Source: Pterois miles
Taxonomy: Eukaryota; Chordata; Actinopteri; Perciformes; Scorpaenidae
Reading direction: 5' to 3'
DNA length: 64,000 nt
NCBI GenBank assembly: GCA_947000775.1
Contig: CAMQGK010000638.1
Location: 29,241,001-29,305,000, forward strand
Numbering within the stretch: the first letter of the stretch is position 1; every line of letters starts with the position of its first letter. Of this stretch, positions 53,721 to 64,000 are shown in pieces. The translations under genes and the position numbers were made by a program. The notes below the pieces were generated by a model that searched no databases, was not told the DNA's origin, and was given only the letters and a program-made list of their open reading frames with translations.

Positions 53721-55862
53721 ATTAAAAGATAAATAGTGGTGTGTATCAATATGTCTCAATACTCACCAGTACTAGTATTATGTCCATGTATGAAATAAAT
53801 CATTTTCCAATCCAACTTAATTCATAAAGCACATTTAAAAACAACAAAATGTGACCAAATTCCTGTACAGTTAAAAAGTAACACCATAAAACACTCGGAC
53901 CGATTTAAATAATTACAGCATGAAGATTAATAGGTAAAAATCAGCTCTCATTCTGAGCCAAAAGCCAAAGAATAAAAGTGCATGTTGAGGTTTAGTATAA
54001 AACGGGCAGTGTGGGGGACAGCCATGAAATACAAATTTCATACCAATTTTTGATAAATATGGAAATAATATACATTCACAAGTGAATGTCGTGGTCTGGA
54101 GAAGCCCGCCGGGCGCCAGCAGCAGGTTTCTCAGACTCAGCTGCAGCCGCTGGACATTAGCAGAAAATCAAAGGTCAGCTCTGTGCGTCAGTGTGCACGT
54201 TCACCAGCAGTATTGTTAGTATTCACTAGTATTGTGCACTTACACATTCAGAGGGAATCTACAGCAGGATGCAATCCTCCTGTTTTTCATTGTACTCTCA
54301 TCAACCAATTTCCTCACTTTTGCTCTCTTCATTATCTCTACTTGTTTCAGGTATAAACCCAGCGTTTCCACCCGGATGACAACAAAGCTCAAACCAAATG
54401 TTGATTCCCGGTTGAAGAGTCGCTCATGACGCAACACGGTCTGAGCTGCGCTCGCCAATGCAAAGGAAATACTGAATGAGTGAATAAAAACTAATGAATT
54501 CATTCATACCAGAGATTCACACAAATCACAACAGTTATTTGTTGACAGTTGACTCTTCTAAGTCAAAGTCTCTTTATTATTATTATTTATTTATTATTAT
54601 TTTATTACTATTTTCTTTACATGTATAACATAAAATGACCAATGGAGGTGATAGTCAAATGTGGTCAAATGAATGTAGTGCATGGATGTGTGGCGTGTGT
54701 GCTGTGGAGGTGCTGACGGTGCAGAACCAAACGGAGGTGATGTCGGGTGGATGCACATGGAGCAGCTTTTATGGTCTGGAAGGTTCAGGTGAGCTCAGTC
54801 AAGCTGACGACAGCCAGTCGTCAACCAATCGCTCGCCGGTGCAGCTAAGATGGGGGAGGGATGTCACACCTGTAGTTTTTTTTTTCTAGTGGATCGCCAT
54901 GGCAACATTAATTGCAGCTGCAACCTTCAAGCCTCTACACAGTGCTGGCAGTAACTCAAGAATCATGTGAATATAAGATTCTGTAATTTGTCGACTAAAT
55001 TGAGAAAATTGACCCCAATTGAGACAAAACCCTTCAAAGTCAAAGTTAACATGCGGCGCTCTGCTGAGATCCGTCACAGTGGCAGAGGTCAACGGCAGCG
55101 CCGTACACACTGCACTCCTCTACTCGCTCCTACCTGATCTTCTACCTCTTATGTGCTAACGGAGGCTCGTCGAGGAGGGCGAAGTGAATACCTCATTAAC
55201 ACAATTATGCCAAAATAACGAACTGGTGACTGTGTGTGTGGGCAGCAGCAGAGCAGAGGGCAGACCGCCGACTCCAACGGTAGCAAACATATGGTCGGCA
55301 GTAAACGGGCGTATGGATGTATATGCAGGGAAACGGGCAACCTGCCAACAGACGCAATAAAGAGGCAAAGAGCAGCACATCCATGACGCATCCAGATGCT
55401 TTCTGGGATGAATTCTGAGAGAAAACACTTTTAAACATAATTACTAGATAGAGAGCCATCTGTACACTTGGTATGTATTAACGAGGCATTGAAAAGTCTG
55501 TTCACGGTGATAAAGCATGTGGTGGACATGAGGGGTCACGAGACCATGGATACTTAACAACACCAGAGGAAGGTCAGCTGTGTTTGCAGTATCGGCCTCC
55601 GTTTAATTAACGTGTCGTCCAGGTAACCACAAAACAGCATGTATGTTTTTCCCCCCTCCCAAAAGGTGGGATCAATAATGCACAAGATTTTTAAAATAAA
55701 AATGCAGCCCGGTGTTGCCAACTCTTCTCCAATAAAAGCAGCCAGAAGCACTCGCTCCAAAAGTACCAAAATCCAGATAGAAAGGCGGAAACACTGACAG
55801 GTCGTCGCTTCAGGCCTCCAAACACAAACAGGTCGGTTCACTCAGGCCAAATACAAGAACTG
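53721..55862. other. Unannotated stretch
   Basis: About 2.1 kb. A (TTA)n-rich run lies at 54575-54612, and gtgttgccaactctt near 55713 is a hAT-B-like terminus without a body. Overlapping reverse frames at 55149-55459 have no domain. No exon supported. Confidence 0.35.
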
Positions 55863-56372
55863 GACAAGCTTATGACTGTGGAGGACACAACCTGCCAAAA
55901 ACAAAAATTAATCAATAAATAAATAAAGTACTCAATAAATAATTAAATGTCATTACATGTAGCGAAATAATATTAAAAATAAATGCAGACATTAATTAAT
56001 TGTGACATTAAATTCAAATAATATAAAATTAAAATTAGATTTAATTAAAATAATTAAAATGTGACATAGAATGATAATTATTATAAATCTAGTATTTATT
56101 TTTGAATCTATTATTTATTCATTTTTCCATTTATTTTACATCTATATTTAATTCATTCATTTATTTTTAATCTCTGTTATTGTTTCACTTATTTTATTTA
56201 TCTCATATGTATGTATTTATTTATCCACAGTTTTTCCTTTTCTTTCCTTTTCCTTTCTACATTTCTTCACCGATTTCTGCCTCATTTAATGACATAGTTA
56301 TTTATTTATCAAGTCATTATTAATTTTTAATTTTGGCAGGTTTTGTCCTCCATATGGTACAGTCCTGTGACA
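55863..56372. mobile_element. AT-rich foldback-type element with long inverted ends, copy 2
   Basis: Left end (ggaggacacaacctgccaaa, aacaaaaattaatcaataaa) and right end (ttatttatcaagtcattatt, aatttttaattttggcaggt, tttgtcctccatatggtaca) are inverted copies of each other, with gtcattaca / taatgacata in both. The interior is ataaat/atttatt-rich and noncoding. Same family as 43737-44112. Confidence 0.7.
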
Positions 56373-56800
56373 GAGTATCTGATTTATTGATTACTGTCAG
56401 GATGTAATGAGAGTTTCAACTAATATAACAAAAAAATATCATATCATGTAATAATATATAACAGCACTACCAACCAACTACCGCCTTGACTTTAACTTTC
56501 CCTTTTATTTATGTATTTATTTTGTATTAATTTTTAAAGTGGCTATTTTTTAAGTATTCATTTATTTTTGCACATATTTATGATAAATTTTCATTTTTTT
56601 AAATTTATGTATTTATTTATTGCACAGTTATTCAAATCTCATTTCTTTACCCAGACTTATTTATTTACCAGATTTATTTTCTTTTTTTATCAGAACATTT
56701 GACTTATTGATTGCTGTTAGGATATAAAGATATATAATATTATATAATATAACAAAAAAGGATTTGAACAGCACCGTCAACCCAACCTTTAACTAGCTGC
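56373..56800. repeat. Direct repeat of an AT-rich module
   Basis: gatttattgattactgtcag with ataacaaaaaaatatc and acagcactaccaacc (56380-56485) recurs as gacttattgattgctgttag, ataacaaaaaaggattt and acagcaccgtcaaccc (56699-56785), about 320 bp later. Between them lies atttatttat-rich sequence like the foldback interior. A partial tandem duplication of the foldback neighbourhood is the simplest reading. Confidence 0.65.
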
Positions 56801-57113
56801 TTGGTTTTGTGTAAAAAATCTCACACAGAGATTCAGACTTGATGAGGAAATACTTGGTGGAGGGTAAAAAGAAAAATATCTGCAGATTCCATTAATCATA
56901 CAGCTGGTTCAAACCTCATGTGGCTGCCCTGCTGGAGTGCCCTTTAGCAACACAGTGAATCTCCTGCTCAGCAGCCAGCCCTGACCTCTCCATGTACCTT
57001 CACAGGGAGATTTTAAAGGCAGTGACAAACGTGTTGTAGCTTGACGTTAACAGCGACGTTGGTCAGGACCTGCAGTAAAAACTGGAATTGAGCTGAGCTA
57101 TAAAACTCTTGAC

Positions 57114-57116
<3 letters not shown>
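56801..57116. other. Unannotated stretch
   Basis: Nothing recognised. Confidence 0.35.

Positions 57117-57177
<61 letters not shown>
57117..57177. repeat. (AC)n microsatellite
   Basis: About 30 uninterrupted AC units. Confidence 0.98.
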
Positions 57178-57179
<2 letters not shown>

Positions 57180-57335
57180 CAGGTTGATGGAAATCAAACA
57201 CACAAATGGCTCACAGCTTTCTATGATCGGAGAAATAAACTTGCTCTCTTGGATTTTGACGCGACCTCACAGGACGAATCCAACACATTAAACATGATGT
57301 TTAGTGTCTGACGGGATGGAGGAGGACGTCAGGCT

Positions 57336-57391
57336 AATAAGATAAGATAAGATAAGATATTCCTTTATTAGTCCCACAGTGGGGAAATTTA
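57336..57391 (-). mobile_element. 3-prime tail of a non-LTR retroelement, with (AAGAT)n
   Basis: Four aagat pentamers then attcctttattagtcccaca and gtggggaaattt. Same tail and orientation as 9396-9446 and 39219-39264. Confidence 0.78.
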
Positions 57392-58141
57392 CCAGCAGGG
57401 ACTGAAGGGAGCTTCTACCGCAAACATCTGACATTCACCAGCAGGCCGCCGTTCGTGTCCCGTGAGGAACAAACGTTAACGGTAATTGATTTTAAATCAT
57501 GCAGGTTACACAGGAAGTTAGACAGGAAGCATAGTCATAGCTGCAGCCGCTATGAGGTCACCGAAATGCGGACCTCCATAATCATTCCTATATAACTGCA
57601 TAATCTGAGGCCGATGTATAAAACTGTGAAGATTCACAACTAAAACTGTGTGCAGGCGCATCATTGTCAGCAGATTTATAAAGCTTGTACACATGGTTCT
57701 GTTTTGTAAACTCCAAACACTGTGGAAGCAGATGCATATACATGAGCCTCATTTCTACTCGTAGAAAAGCCCTTTAAGATCCGTTTGCTCCGCCATTAGA
57801 CCTGTCAATGAAAAGAACAGCAACGAAGAGCAATTTAACCAGGTATGCTGTAACAGGCTCCCCATCAGCTGTCTTTATGCATGACTACGGACGGGAACGA
57901 TCGGGTCGTGTTTGCACCGTTCGGTTCATCTGAAATAGTTTATGAGGCCGATTGTGTGTTTTTTTCATCCCGTTTCTTGTCACACTAGAAATCAAAGCCT
58001 GTGGAAAGAGGCTGGGACACGGCGGACAGGAACATGAGGTTTAACACATGCAGTGTTAGAGTCGGTGTGTGCTGTATAACTTGGGTTGTGTTTGTGTGCA
58101 TCATTGCATTGAGGAGAGGGATGCAATTGCAGACCAAGGGA
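57392..58141. other. Unannotated stretch
   Basis: No supported feature in about 750 bp. Confidence 0.35.
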
Positions 58142-58199
58142 AATCCTGAAGGAGTTAATCCTGAAGGAGTTAATCCTGAAGGAGTTAATCCTGAAGGAT
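58142..58199. repeat. 15-bp tandem repeat, nearly four units
   Basis: aatcctgaaggagtt repeated; the last unit ends aaggata. In one forward frame it reads NPEGV repeated, but no gene context supports translation. Confidence 0.96.
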
Positions 58200-59505
58200 A
58201 ACCACAAAAATCACAACTGATTGAAAGGGAGACGGGAAACACCAGATGAAAGCAGGCGTAGCAGGAAGGCTCCCTACACTCAATATATCACTAAAAGACT
58301 AAAATGAAATCGCCGCTGCCGAGCAGCTGACGAGAACAAAGAGGAAACCAGCTAAGGCAGGCCACCCAGATCTAACCCACTCAAAGAGACTCTGAGGACC
58401 TGAATGGTGAACAGAGCACAAACAGGACAGCACTTCCTCTACCTCTGACAAAGAGACAATGAGTCAGCACAGAGCCCTGAAACAGGGGTAGATCTAGGCT
58501 TCAACCAGCTGGTCCTCATCAGGGCCAATCAGCTCCTCAGCTGCCTCTCCTCCCAGATAACGAACCAACCAGCCTGCTGACAGACAGCTGACCAGCACAC
58601 ATTCAGTAAAAGAAAAATGATGGACCTCACTAATTCATAACACCATGGCTACAACGCTGGGTGGTTCTGCTGCTGAATCCATGCTGGACGAGTGTAAAAG
58701 CAGAAAACCGATATTTATATATATATAGCATTTATGTTACGAAAATGACATTTAATTACATATTCTAAACTGAAATATATTGCACACATGCTTTTTGTCT
58801 TGCTTTCTCTTTTAAAGTGGCCTTTCAGCTGTTTGGAAACACATTTACTGGAAAATAAAAGGCTGATTGGCTGAACATGAGCAGGCGTGACTGTTTCAAA
58901 GTGAAGCTCGTGGGTGATTTCTCTTCTCGTTTCATATCTGTGACACACTGTAAGTCGCTCTGCCTGAGGAGTTTTTTTATCATAAAAACACTGGTTCTGT
59001 CCATAAATCTGCCCGCTGTATTTTTATGTGGAACAAATGCAACAAGATTAAACGAGTGAAGTTTTATCAGAGGTGCGTACCGGCCGTCACCCTGCTCCTC
59101 CTGTTCTACCGTGGGGTCGGGGGGGAGAGAATACCGGCTCATTATTTTTCCCTCCTTCAGACATCAAAGCTGTGAAGCTGAATGGAAACATGAGTCCGAA
59201 TGTGAGGCGACGTGCGACCTCACGTCCTCATGATTTCATCACCTGTTGCTGCCGGCGGTTATCTGACCGACTGAGGAGGAGATTGTTCTGTTCAATCTAT
59301 CACACACATTCATTCATGAGCAACAACAAAAAATAGAAATCTAACAAAACTGTCTCGCCGTCTCAAATGTGGCGGACGACGAAGAAGTAGTGGTGAGTTT
59401 TTGCACTACTTTCTACGGAAAATTCACAGAGAAAAAAAAAGCTAATTATGGATGAAGTCAATAAATACTTGTGTTGCTGCCACAAATCAACGCAAACGTC
59501 CACAG
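58200..59505. other. Unannotated stretch
   Basis: About 1.3 kb. 58240-58600 has the texture of an old LTR-type repeat (agctcctcagctgcctctcc) but no partner copy in the window. No gene found. Confidence 0.3.
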
Positions 59506-59643
59506 TTGGGTTCAGGCAAGAAAACCATTTAGTTAAGGTAAGGGAAAACGCCATGGTCGGGCTTTAAATAAGTATGTAGTAAGAAAAACACGTACAGCAA
59601 CAACTATGGAAAACACCTCACAAACGTAAATAACATAACTCAG
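59506..59643 (+). repeat. Family A dispersed repeat, copy 15
   Basis: gggttcaggcaagaaaacca, tttagttaaggtaagggaaa, acgccatggtcgggctttaa, then a diverged acgtacagcaac / cacaaacgtaaataac end. Confidence 0.7.
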
Positions 59644-59675
59644 TACTAATACTTCATACTAAGACTGTATCTGAT

Positions 59676-59850
59676 ACCTCAAACTATACTAGTAGTACAA
59701 CCTCATACCACACAAGTAGTACAACCTCAGACTATACAAGTAGTACAACCTTAGACTATACTAGCAGTACAACCTCATACTATACAAGTACTATAACCTC
59801 ATACTGTACTAGTAGTACTACCTCATACTATACTATAGTATATACTACAT
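59676..59850. repeat. About 24-bp minisatellite (actagtagtacaacctcata...)
   Basis: Six to seven imperfect units of cctcatactatacaagtagt + acaa. Units contain palindromic actagt and gtac cores. The array runs directly into the hAT-A fragment at 59849. Confidence 0.92.
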
Positions 59851-60056
59851 GTGTCAAACTCCAGGCCAGCGGGCCAGATTAGGCCCCTCATTTTATGTGG
59901 CCCGCGAGAGCTTGCAAAGAATATACTATGCTTATCATACAATTCTATGCTGCTTTCCAGATGTACAGTGTCCTTAAACTACACATCCCACAATGCATCT
60001 TGATGTTGTGCCATGCGCACTGAAGCATCTCAATATCATCGGTTTCCAGCAGCGGT
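59849..60056 (+). mobile_element. hAT-A 5-prime end fragment, copy 3
   Basis: tgtgtcaaactccaggccag is a degraded hAT-A terminus, followed by ttatgtggcccgcgagagct, the ZNF143-like motif and catcggtttccagcagcggt. It stops at 60056 where the hAT-B terminus begins, before the transposase start. Confidence 0.75.
59978..59997 (+). promoter_or_regulatory. ZNF143/THAP11-like motif, hAT-A copy 3
   Basis: ACTACACATCCCACAATGCA, two changes from the other two copies, still 17 of 20 to the consensus. Confidence 0.45.
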
Positions 60057-60320
60057 GCAGTGTTGCCAACTTAGTGACTGTATCGCTGTATTTAATGAGT
60101 TTTCAGACCCCTCTAGTGACTCTTTTTCAAAAAAGCGACTAACAACAAATCTGGCTACTTTTTCTGGTGTTGTTGGAGACTTCTGGAGACTCTGCTGTGA
60201 AAGCAGTTATCGTTCTTCCTCTTCTCAACGAGCAGTGGGTGCTGCCGTGGACCCTCCCCATCCCAGACCACTCACAGGGGCCCAGTCCTGGTCCAGCAGT
60301 CCCTCCTAGCTGCAGTAGCA
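60057..60320 (+). mobile_element. hAT-B remnant, copy 3
   Basis: Starts cagtgttgccaacttagtga, with acttttcagacccctctagt-like, caaaaaagcgactaacaaca, ggagacttctggagactctg, ctcaacgagcagtgggtgct and gccgtggaccctccccatcc. The terminus abuts hAT-A sequence at 60056. Confidence 0.72.
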
Positions 60321-60465
60321 GCAGGAGATGTTCATCCCTCCACGTCCAGTCTGAAGGAATCCTGCATTCACAAAGCCGCCGCTGGCTGATGTAAATGTAA
60401 AGTTTTGGGGATCAAACTCTGAAAAAGAAACAAAAACAAACAAAAGCTATACCTAAGCCAGAGGG
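60321..60465. other. Unannotated stretch before the large array
   Basis: ctgaaaaagaaacaaaaaca and caaaagctatacctaagcca lead into the array. If the LTR reading of 63406-63628 is right, this could be the far side of that element. Confidence 0.3.
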
Positions 60466-63405
60466 AGACATAGAGGGAAGTTAAGGGAAGCAGAGGAAGC
60501 AGAGAGACGTAGAGGGAAGTTAAGGGAAGCAGAGGGAAACAGAGAGACGTAGAGGGAAGTTAAGGGAAGCAGAGGAAGCAGAGAGAGTAGGGGGGAAGCA
60601 GAGAGACGTAGAGGGAAGTTAAGGGAAGCAGAGGGAACAGAGAGACGTAGAGGGAAGTTAAGGGAAGCAGAGGAAGCAGAGAGACGTAGAGGGAAGTTAA
60701 GGGAAGCAGAGGAAGCAGAGAGACGTAGAGGGAAGTTAAGGGAAGACAGAGGGAACAGAGAGACGATAGAGGGAAGTTAAGGGAAGCAGAGGAAGCAGAG
60801 AGACGTAGAGGGAAGTTAAGGGAAGCAGAGGGAACAGAGAGACGTGGAGGGAAGTTAAGGGAAGCAGAGGAAGCAGAGAGACGTAGAGGGAAGTTAAGGG
60901 AAGCAGAGGAAGCAGCAGAGGAGAGGGCAGTAGAGGGAAGCAGAGGAAGCAGAGAGACGTAGAGGGAAGCAGAGGAAGCAGAGAGACGTAGAGGGAAGTT
61001 AAGGGAAGCAGAGGAAACAGAGAGACGTGGAGGGAAGTTAAGGGAAGCAGAGGAAACAGAGAGACGTAGAGGGAATAAGGGAAGAGAGGGAAAGAGATTA
61101 AGGGAAGCAGAGGAAGCAGAGAGACGTAGAGGGAAGTTAAGGGAAGCAGAGGAAAAGAGAGACGAGAGGGAAGTTAGGGAGTAAGGGGAGAGGAAAGAGG
61201 GTGGGGGTTAGGGAGGAGAGAGGGAAGTTAAGGGAAGCAGAGGAAGCAGAGAGACGTAGAGGGAAGTTAAGGGAAGCAGAGGGAAGAGAGCAGAGAGACG
61301 TAGAGGGAAGTTAAGGGAGGGAAGCAGAGGAAGGGGAGAGAACAGAGAGACGTAGAGGGAAGTTAAGGGAAGCAGAGGAAGCAGAGAGACGTAGAGGGAG
61401 TTAAGGGAAGCAGAGGAAGCAGAGAGACGTAGAGGGAAGTTAAGGGAAGCAGAGGAAGCAGAGAGACGTAGAGGGAAGTTAAGGGAAGCAGAGGAAACAG
61501 AGAGACGTAGAGGGAAGTTAAGGGAAGCAGAGGAAACAGAGAGACGTAGAGGGAAGTTAAGGGAAGCAGAGGAAACAGAGAGACGTAGAGGGAAGTTAAG
61601 GGAAGCAGAGGAAACAGAGAGACGTAGAGGGAAGTTAAGGGAGAGAGGAAAAGAGGTGGAGGGAAAAGGGAAGGAGGAAAAGAGAGGTAGAAGGAAGTTA
61701 AGAAGCAGAGGAAACAGAGAGACGTGGAGGGAAGTTAAGGGAAGCAGAGGAAACAGAGAGAGACGTAGAGGGAAGTTAAGGGAAGCAGAGGAAGCAGAGA
61801 GACGTAGAGGGAAGTTAAGGGAAGCAGAGGAAACAGAGAGACGTAGAGGGAAGTTAAGGGAAGCAGAGGAAACAGAGAGACGTAGAGGGAAGTTAAGGGA
61901 AGCAGAGGAAACAGAGAGGGGAAGGGGAGGAAGAGAGCGTGAGGGAAGGAAGTTAAGGGAGAGAGGGAGAGAGAGACGTAGAGGGAAGTTAAGGGAAGAG
62001 AGGAAACAGAGAGACGTAGAGGGAAGTTAAGGGAAGCAGAGGAAAAGAGAGAGAGAGGGAAGTTAAGGGAAGCAGAGAGGTAGAGGGAAGTTAGGGAAGA
62101 GGGAAAAGAGAGACGTAGAGGGAAGTTAAGGGAAGCAGAGAGACGTGGAGGGAAGTTAAGGGAAGCAGAGGAAGCAGAGAGACGTAGAGGGAAGTTAAGG
62201 GAAGCAGAGGAAACAGAGAGACGTAGAGGGAAGCAGAGGAAACAGAGAGACGTGGAGGGAAGTTAAGGGAAGCAGAGGGAAGCAGAGAGACGTAGAGGGA
62301 AGTTAAGGGAAGCAGAGGAAACAGAGAGACGTAGAGGGAAGTTAAGGGAAGCAGAGGAAACAGAGAGAGTAGGGGGAGTTAAGGGAAGAGAGGAAACAGA
62401 GAGACGTAGAGGGAAGTTAAGGGAAGCAGAGGGAAGCAGAGAGACGTAGAGGGAAGTTAAGGGAAGCAGAGAGACGTAGAGGGAAGTTAAGGGAAGCAGA
62501 GGAAGCAGAGAGACGTAGAGGGAAGTTAAGGGAAACAGAGAGGGGGGAGGGGAGAGGGAAGAGAGGAAAAGAGAGACGAGAGGGAAGAAGGGAAGGGGGG
62601 GGGGAAAGAGGCGTAGAGGGAAGTAAGGGAAGAGAGGAAGAGAGAGAGTGGAGGGAAGTTAAGGGAAACAGAGAGACGAGAGGGAAGTTAAGGGAAGCAG
62701 AGAGCAGAGAGACGTAGAGGGAAGTTAAGGGAAGCAGAGGAAACAGAGAGACGTAGAGGGAAGTTAAGGGAAGCAGAGGAAACAGAGAGACGTAGAGGGA
62801 AGTTAAGGGAAACAGAGAGACGTAGAGGGAAGTTAAGGGAAGCAGAGGAAGCAGAGAGACGTGGAGGGAAGTTAAGGGAAACAGAGAGACGTAGAGGGAA
62901 GTTAAGGGAAGCAGAGGAAACAGAGAGACGTAGAGGGAAGTTAAGGGAAGCAGAGGAAACAGAGAGACGTAGGAGGGAAGTTAAGGGAAGGGAGAGGAAG
63001 GAAGAGAGGAAGAGAGAGACGTAGAGGGAAGTTAAGGGAAGCAGAGGAAACAGAGAGACGTAGAGGGAAGTTAAGGGAGAGAGGAAAAGAGAGACGTGAG
63101 GGAAGTTAAGGGAAGCAGAGGAAACAGAGAGAGTAGAGGGAAGAAGGAAGCAGAGGAAGCAGAGAGACGTAGAGGGAAGTTAAGGGAAGTTAAGGGAAGC
63201 AGAGGAAGCAGAGAGACGTAGAGGGAAGTTAAGGGAAGCAGAGGAAACAGAGAGACGTGAGAGGGAAGTTAAGGGAAGCAGAGGAAACAGAGAGACGTAG
63301 AGGGAAGTTAAGGGAAACAGAGAGACGTAGAGGGAAGTTAAGGGAAGCAGAGGAAACAGAGAGACGTAGAGGGAAGTTAAGGGAAGCAGAGGAAGCAGAG
63401 AGACA
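60466..63405. repeat. Large 39-bp minisatellite, about 75 units
   Basis: About 2.9 kb of gaagcagaggaaacagagag + acgtagagggaagttaagg (39 bp), with alternative aag/aac in the gaa(g/a)cag part. Long runs of clean units are broken by clusters of small deletions (about 61140-61210, 61640-61690, 61915-61960, 62545-62650, 62985-63015). The + strand is strongly purine-biased. Lys/Glu/Arg-rich frames are artefacts. Confidence 0.97.
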
Positions 63406-63628
63406 GACTCACAAAGCTCCATGTGCACAGACGATGCAACAAGAGGAGAAGGGAAGGACGGCTTAAATACTCAGTGTGAAACAATGGAAACAATCAGGGC
63501 GGGCAGACAATCACATAAAGGAGGGAAAACAGACAAAGACAGGAAGTAATCTCGCAGAGGCACAAGAAATGAACACCTTTCAAAATAAAACAGGAAACAC
63601 TTTACAACAAAAACCCAGAATCATGACA
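63406..63628 (-). mobile_element. LTR-like sequence (U3 and promoter side)
   Basis: Read on the reverse strand from 63628 it starts TGTCATGATTCTGGGTTTTT, the TG start and sequence I associate with fish Gypsy-type LTRs. It continues with gtttcctgttttattttgaa and reaches a TATA-like gtatttaag (reverse complement of 63462-63470). The 39-bp array begins about 60 bp further on. No second LTR, primer site or gag/pol is visible, so this would be a solo or partial LTR. Confidence 0.45.
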
Positions 63629-63779
63629 ATTAAATAAAAACAATGACAGAGGAAAGTTCATTTGTAGTTAGGGTGTATTTCTTCACTTCTTGTCTTCAGA
63701 GCTAGTTACTAAGTAAATATTACTATTTACTATTACTATTTACTATATTATTATTTATTACTATTACATATATTATTAA
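63629..63779. other. AT-rich stretch with (TTACTA)-type runs
   Basis: Imperfect tattactatttactattac repeats at about 63713-63775. No gene. Confidence 0.5.
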
Positions 63780-63917
63780 AACTATTAATAATCAAAGGCG
63801 ATTTTGTAATATGATCAAGAGAAGATATATTTATATAGTCTTACAATTACGACCGGCCTTTTGAGGGGAACCCTGATGCTGCTGTGGCCGGGATGAGACT
63901 GAGTTGGACACCTCTGC
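63780..63917 (+). mobile_element. hAT-A 3-prime end fragment
   Basis: gtcttacaattacgaccggc, cttttgaggggaaccctgat, gctgctgtggccgggatgag, ending gactgagttggacacctctg, an inverted hAT terminus. The match to the reverse strand of 49425-49510 covers about 85 bp. Confidence 0.7.
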
Positions 63918-63960
63918 TGTATACTGTATACTGTATACATTTGTACATGATGTACAAATG
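63916..63960. repeat. Short palindromic cluster
   Basis: gtatactgtatactgtatac direct units followed by catttgtacat / gatgtacaaatg, a near-perfect 23-bp palindrome at 63938-63960. Hairpin-forming, unique end of the window follows. Confidence 0.85.
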
Positions 63961-64000
63961 ATTTACAGAAATCAAGAAAGGCGTATATACTTATTGCTCG

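Noticed and set aside
61656..63466. Lys/Glu/Arg-rich frames resembling coiled coils
   Set aside because: Product of the 39-bp purine-rich array; frames are broken wherever a unit has an indel.

Overview
This window looks like teleost fish nuclear DNA, most likely from a spiny-rayed (percomorph) fish. The evidence is (i) V-SINE copies with the fish-type central domain, (ii) a tRNA-headed SINE and a decayed L2/Rex1-like LINE end that share a 3-prime tail, (iii) several families of hAT remnants and MITEs that I recognise as abundant in fish, and (iv) a very high load of micro- and minisatellites. There is no bacterial-style gene packing. I find no intact protein-coding gene, rRNA or functional tRNA. 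The long open frames nearly all lie in tandem arrays whose unit is a multiple of 3 or that lack stop codons, and they are open on both strands. The window therefore reads as a gene desert or a large intron/intergenic region. One possible terminal coding exon lies at 36728-36900 (+); it is unidentified and low confidence.

Layout. 1-9.4 kb: mostly unique AT-rich DNA with two Family A repeats, a 22-bp minisatellite (1694-1975), the 5-prime end of a decayed hAT transposon (3473-3885), a candidate conserved noncoding block (5580-5880) and two copies of a 21/42-bp TTTTTG-rich repeat. 9.4-19.4 kb: a 31-bp minisatellite, hAT-B and Family A/B/C dispersed repeats, a low-complexity TG/GA/CT zone (15.8-17.2 kb), and a 571-bp TA-flanked MITE abutting a broken BED-finger hAT fragment. 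19.5-22.3 kb: a 741-bp-offset tandem duplication carrying arrays of a 14-15-bp cgtcat unit and a CT-rich 57-bp unit, running into a C/A/G homopolymer block of doubtful sequence quality. 22.3-30.7 kb: a V-SINE, a polypurine tract, and a 27-bp minisatellite that grades in frame into LINE reverse-transcriptase C-terminal sequence, then Family A, a MITE with an internal 22-bp array, and Family B, then a small palindromic array. 33-37 kb: a full-length tRNA SINE, an internally deleted V-SINE, and a ~950-bp CCCATCCCG array containing a 100-base C run, followed by the candidate exon. 37-60 kb: dispersed repeats, candidate conserved noncoding blocks, a 55-bp array, a 42-bp array with a splice-donor-like site in each unit, and AT-rich elements with long inverted ends. 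60-64 kb: a hAT-B element joined to a hAT-A fragment, then a ~2.9-kb 39-bp array next to an LTR-like sequence, and a hAT-A 3-prime end.

There is no gene pathway to describe. The parts interact as nested transposons and as mobile sequence that seeded satellite arrays. Family letters (A to E and others) are my own labels for sequences that match one another inside this window. Formal family names would need a repeat-library search. Copy counts are estimated from array length unless stated as counted.
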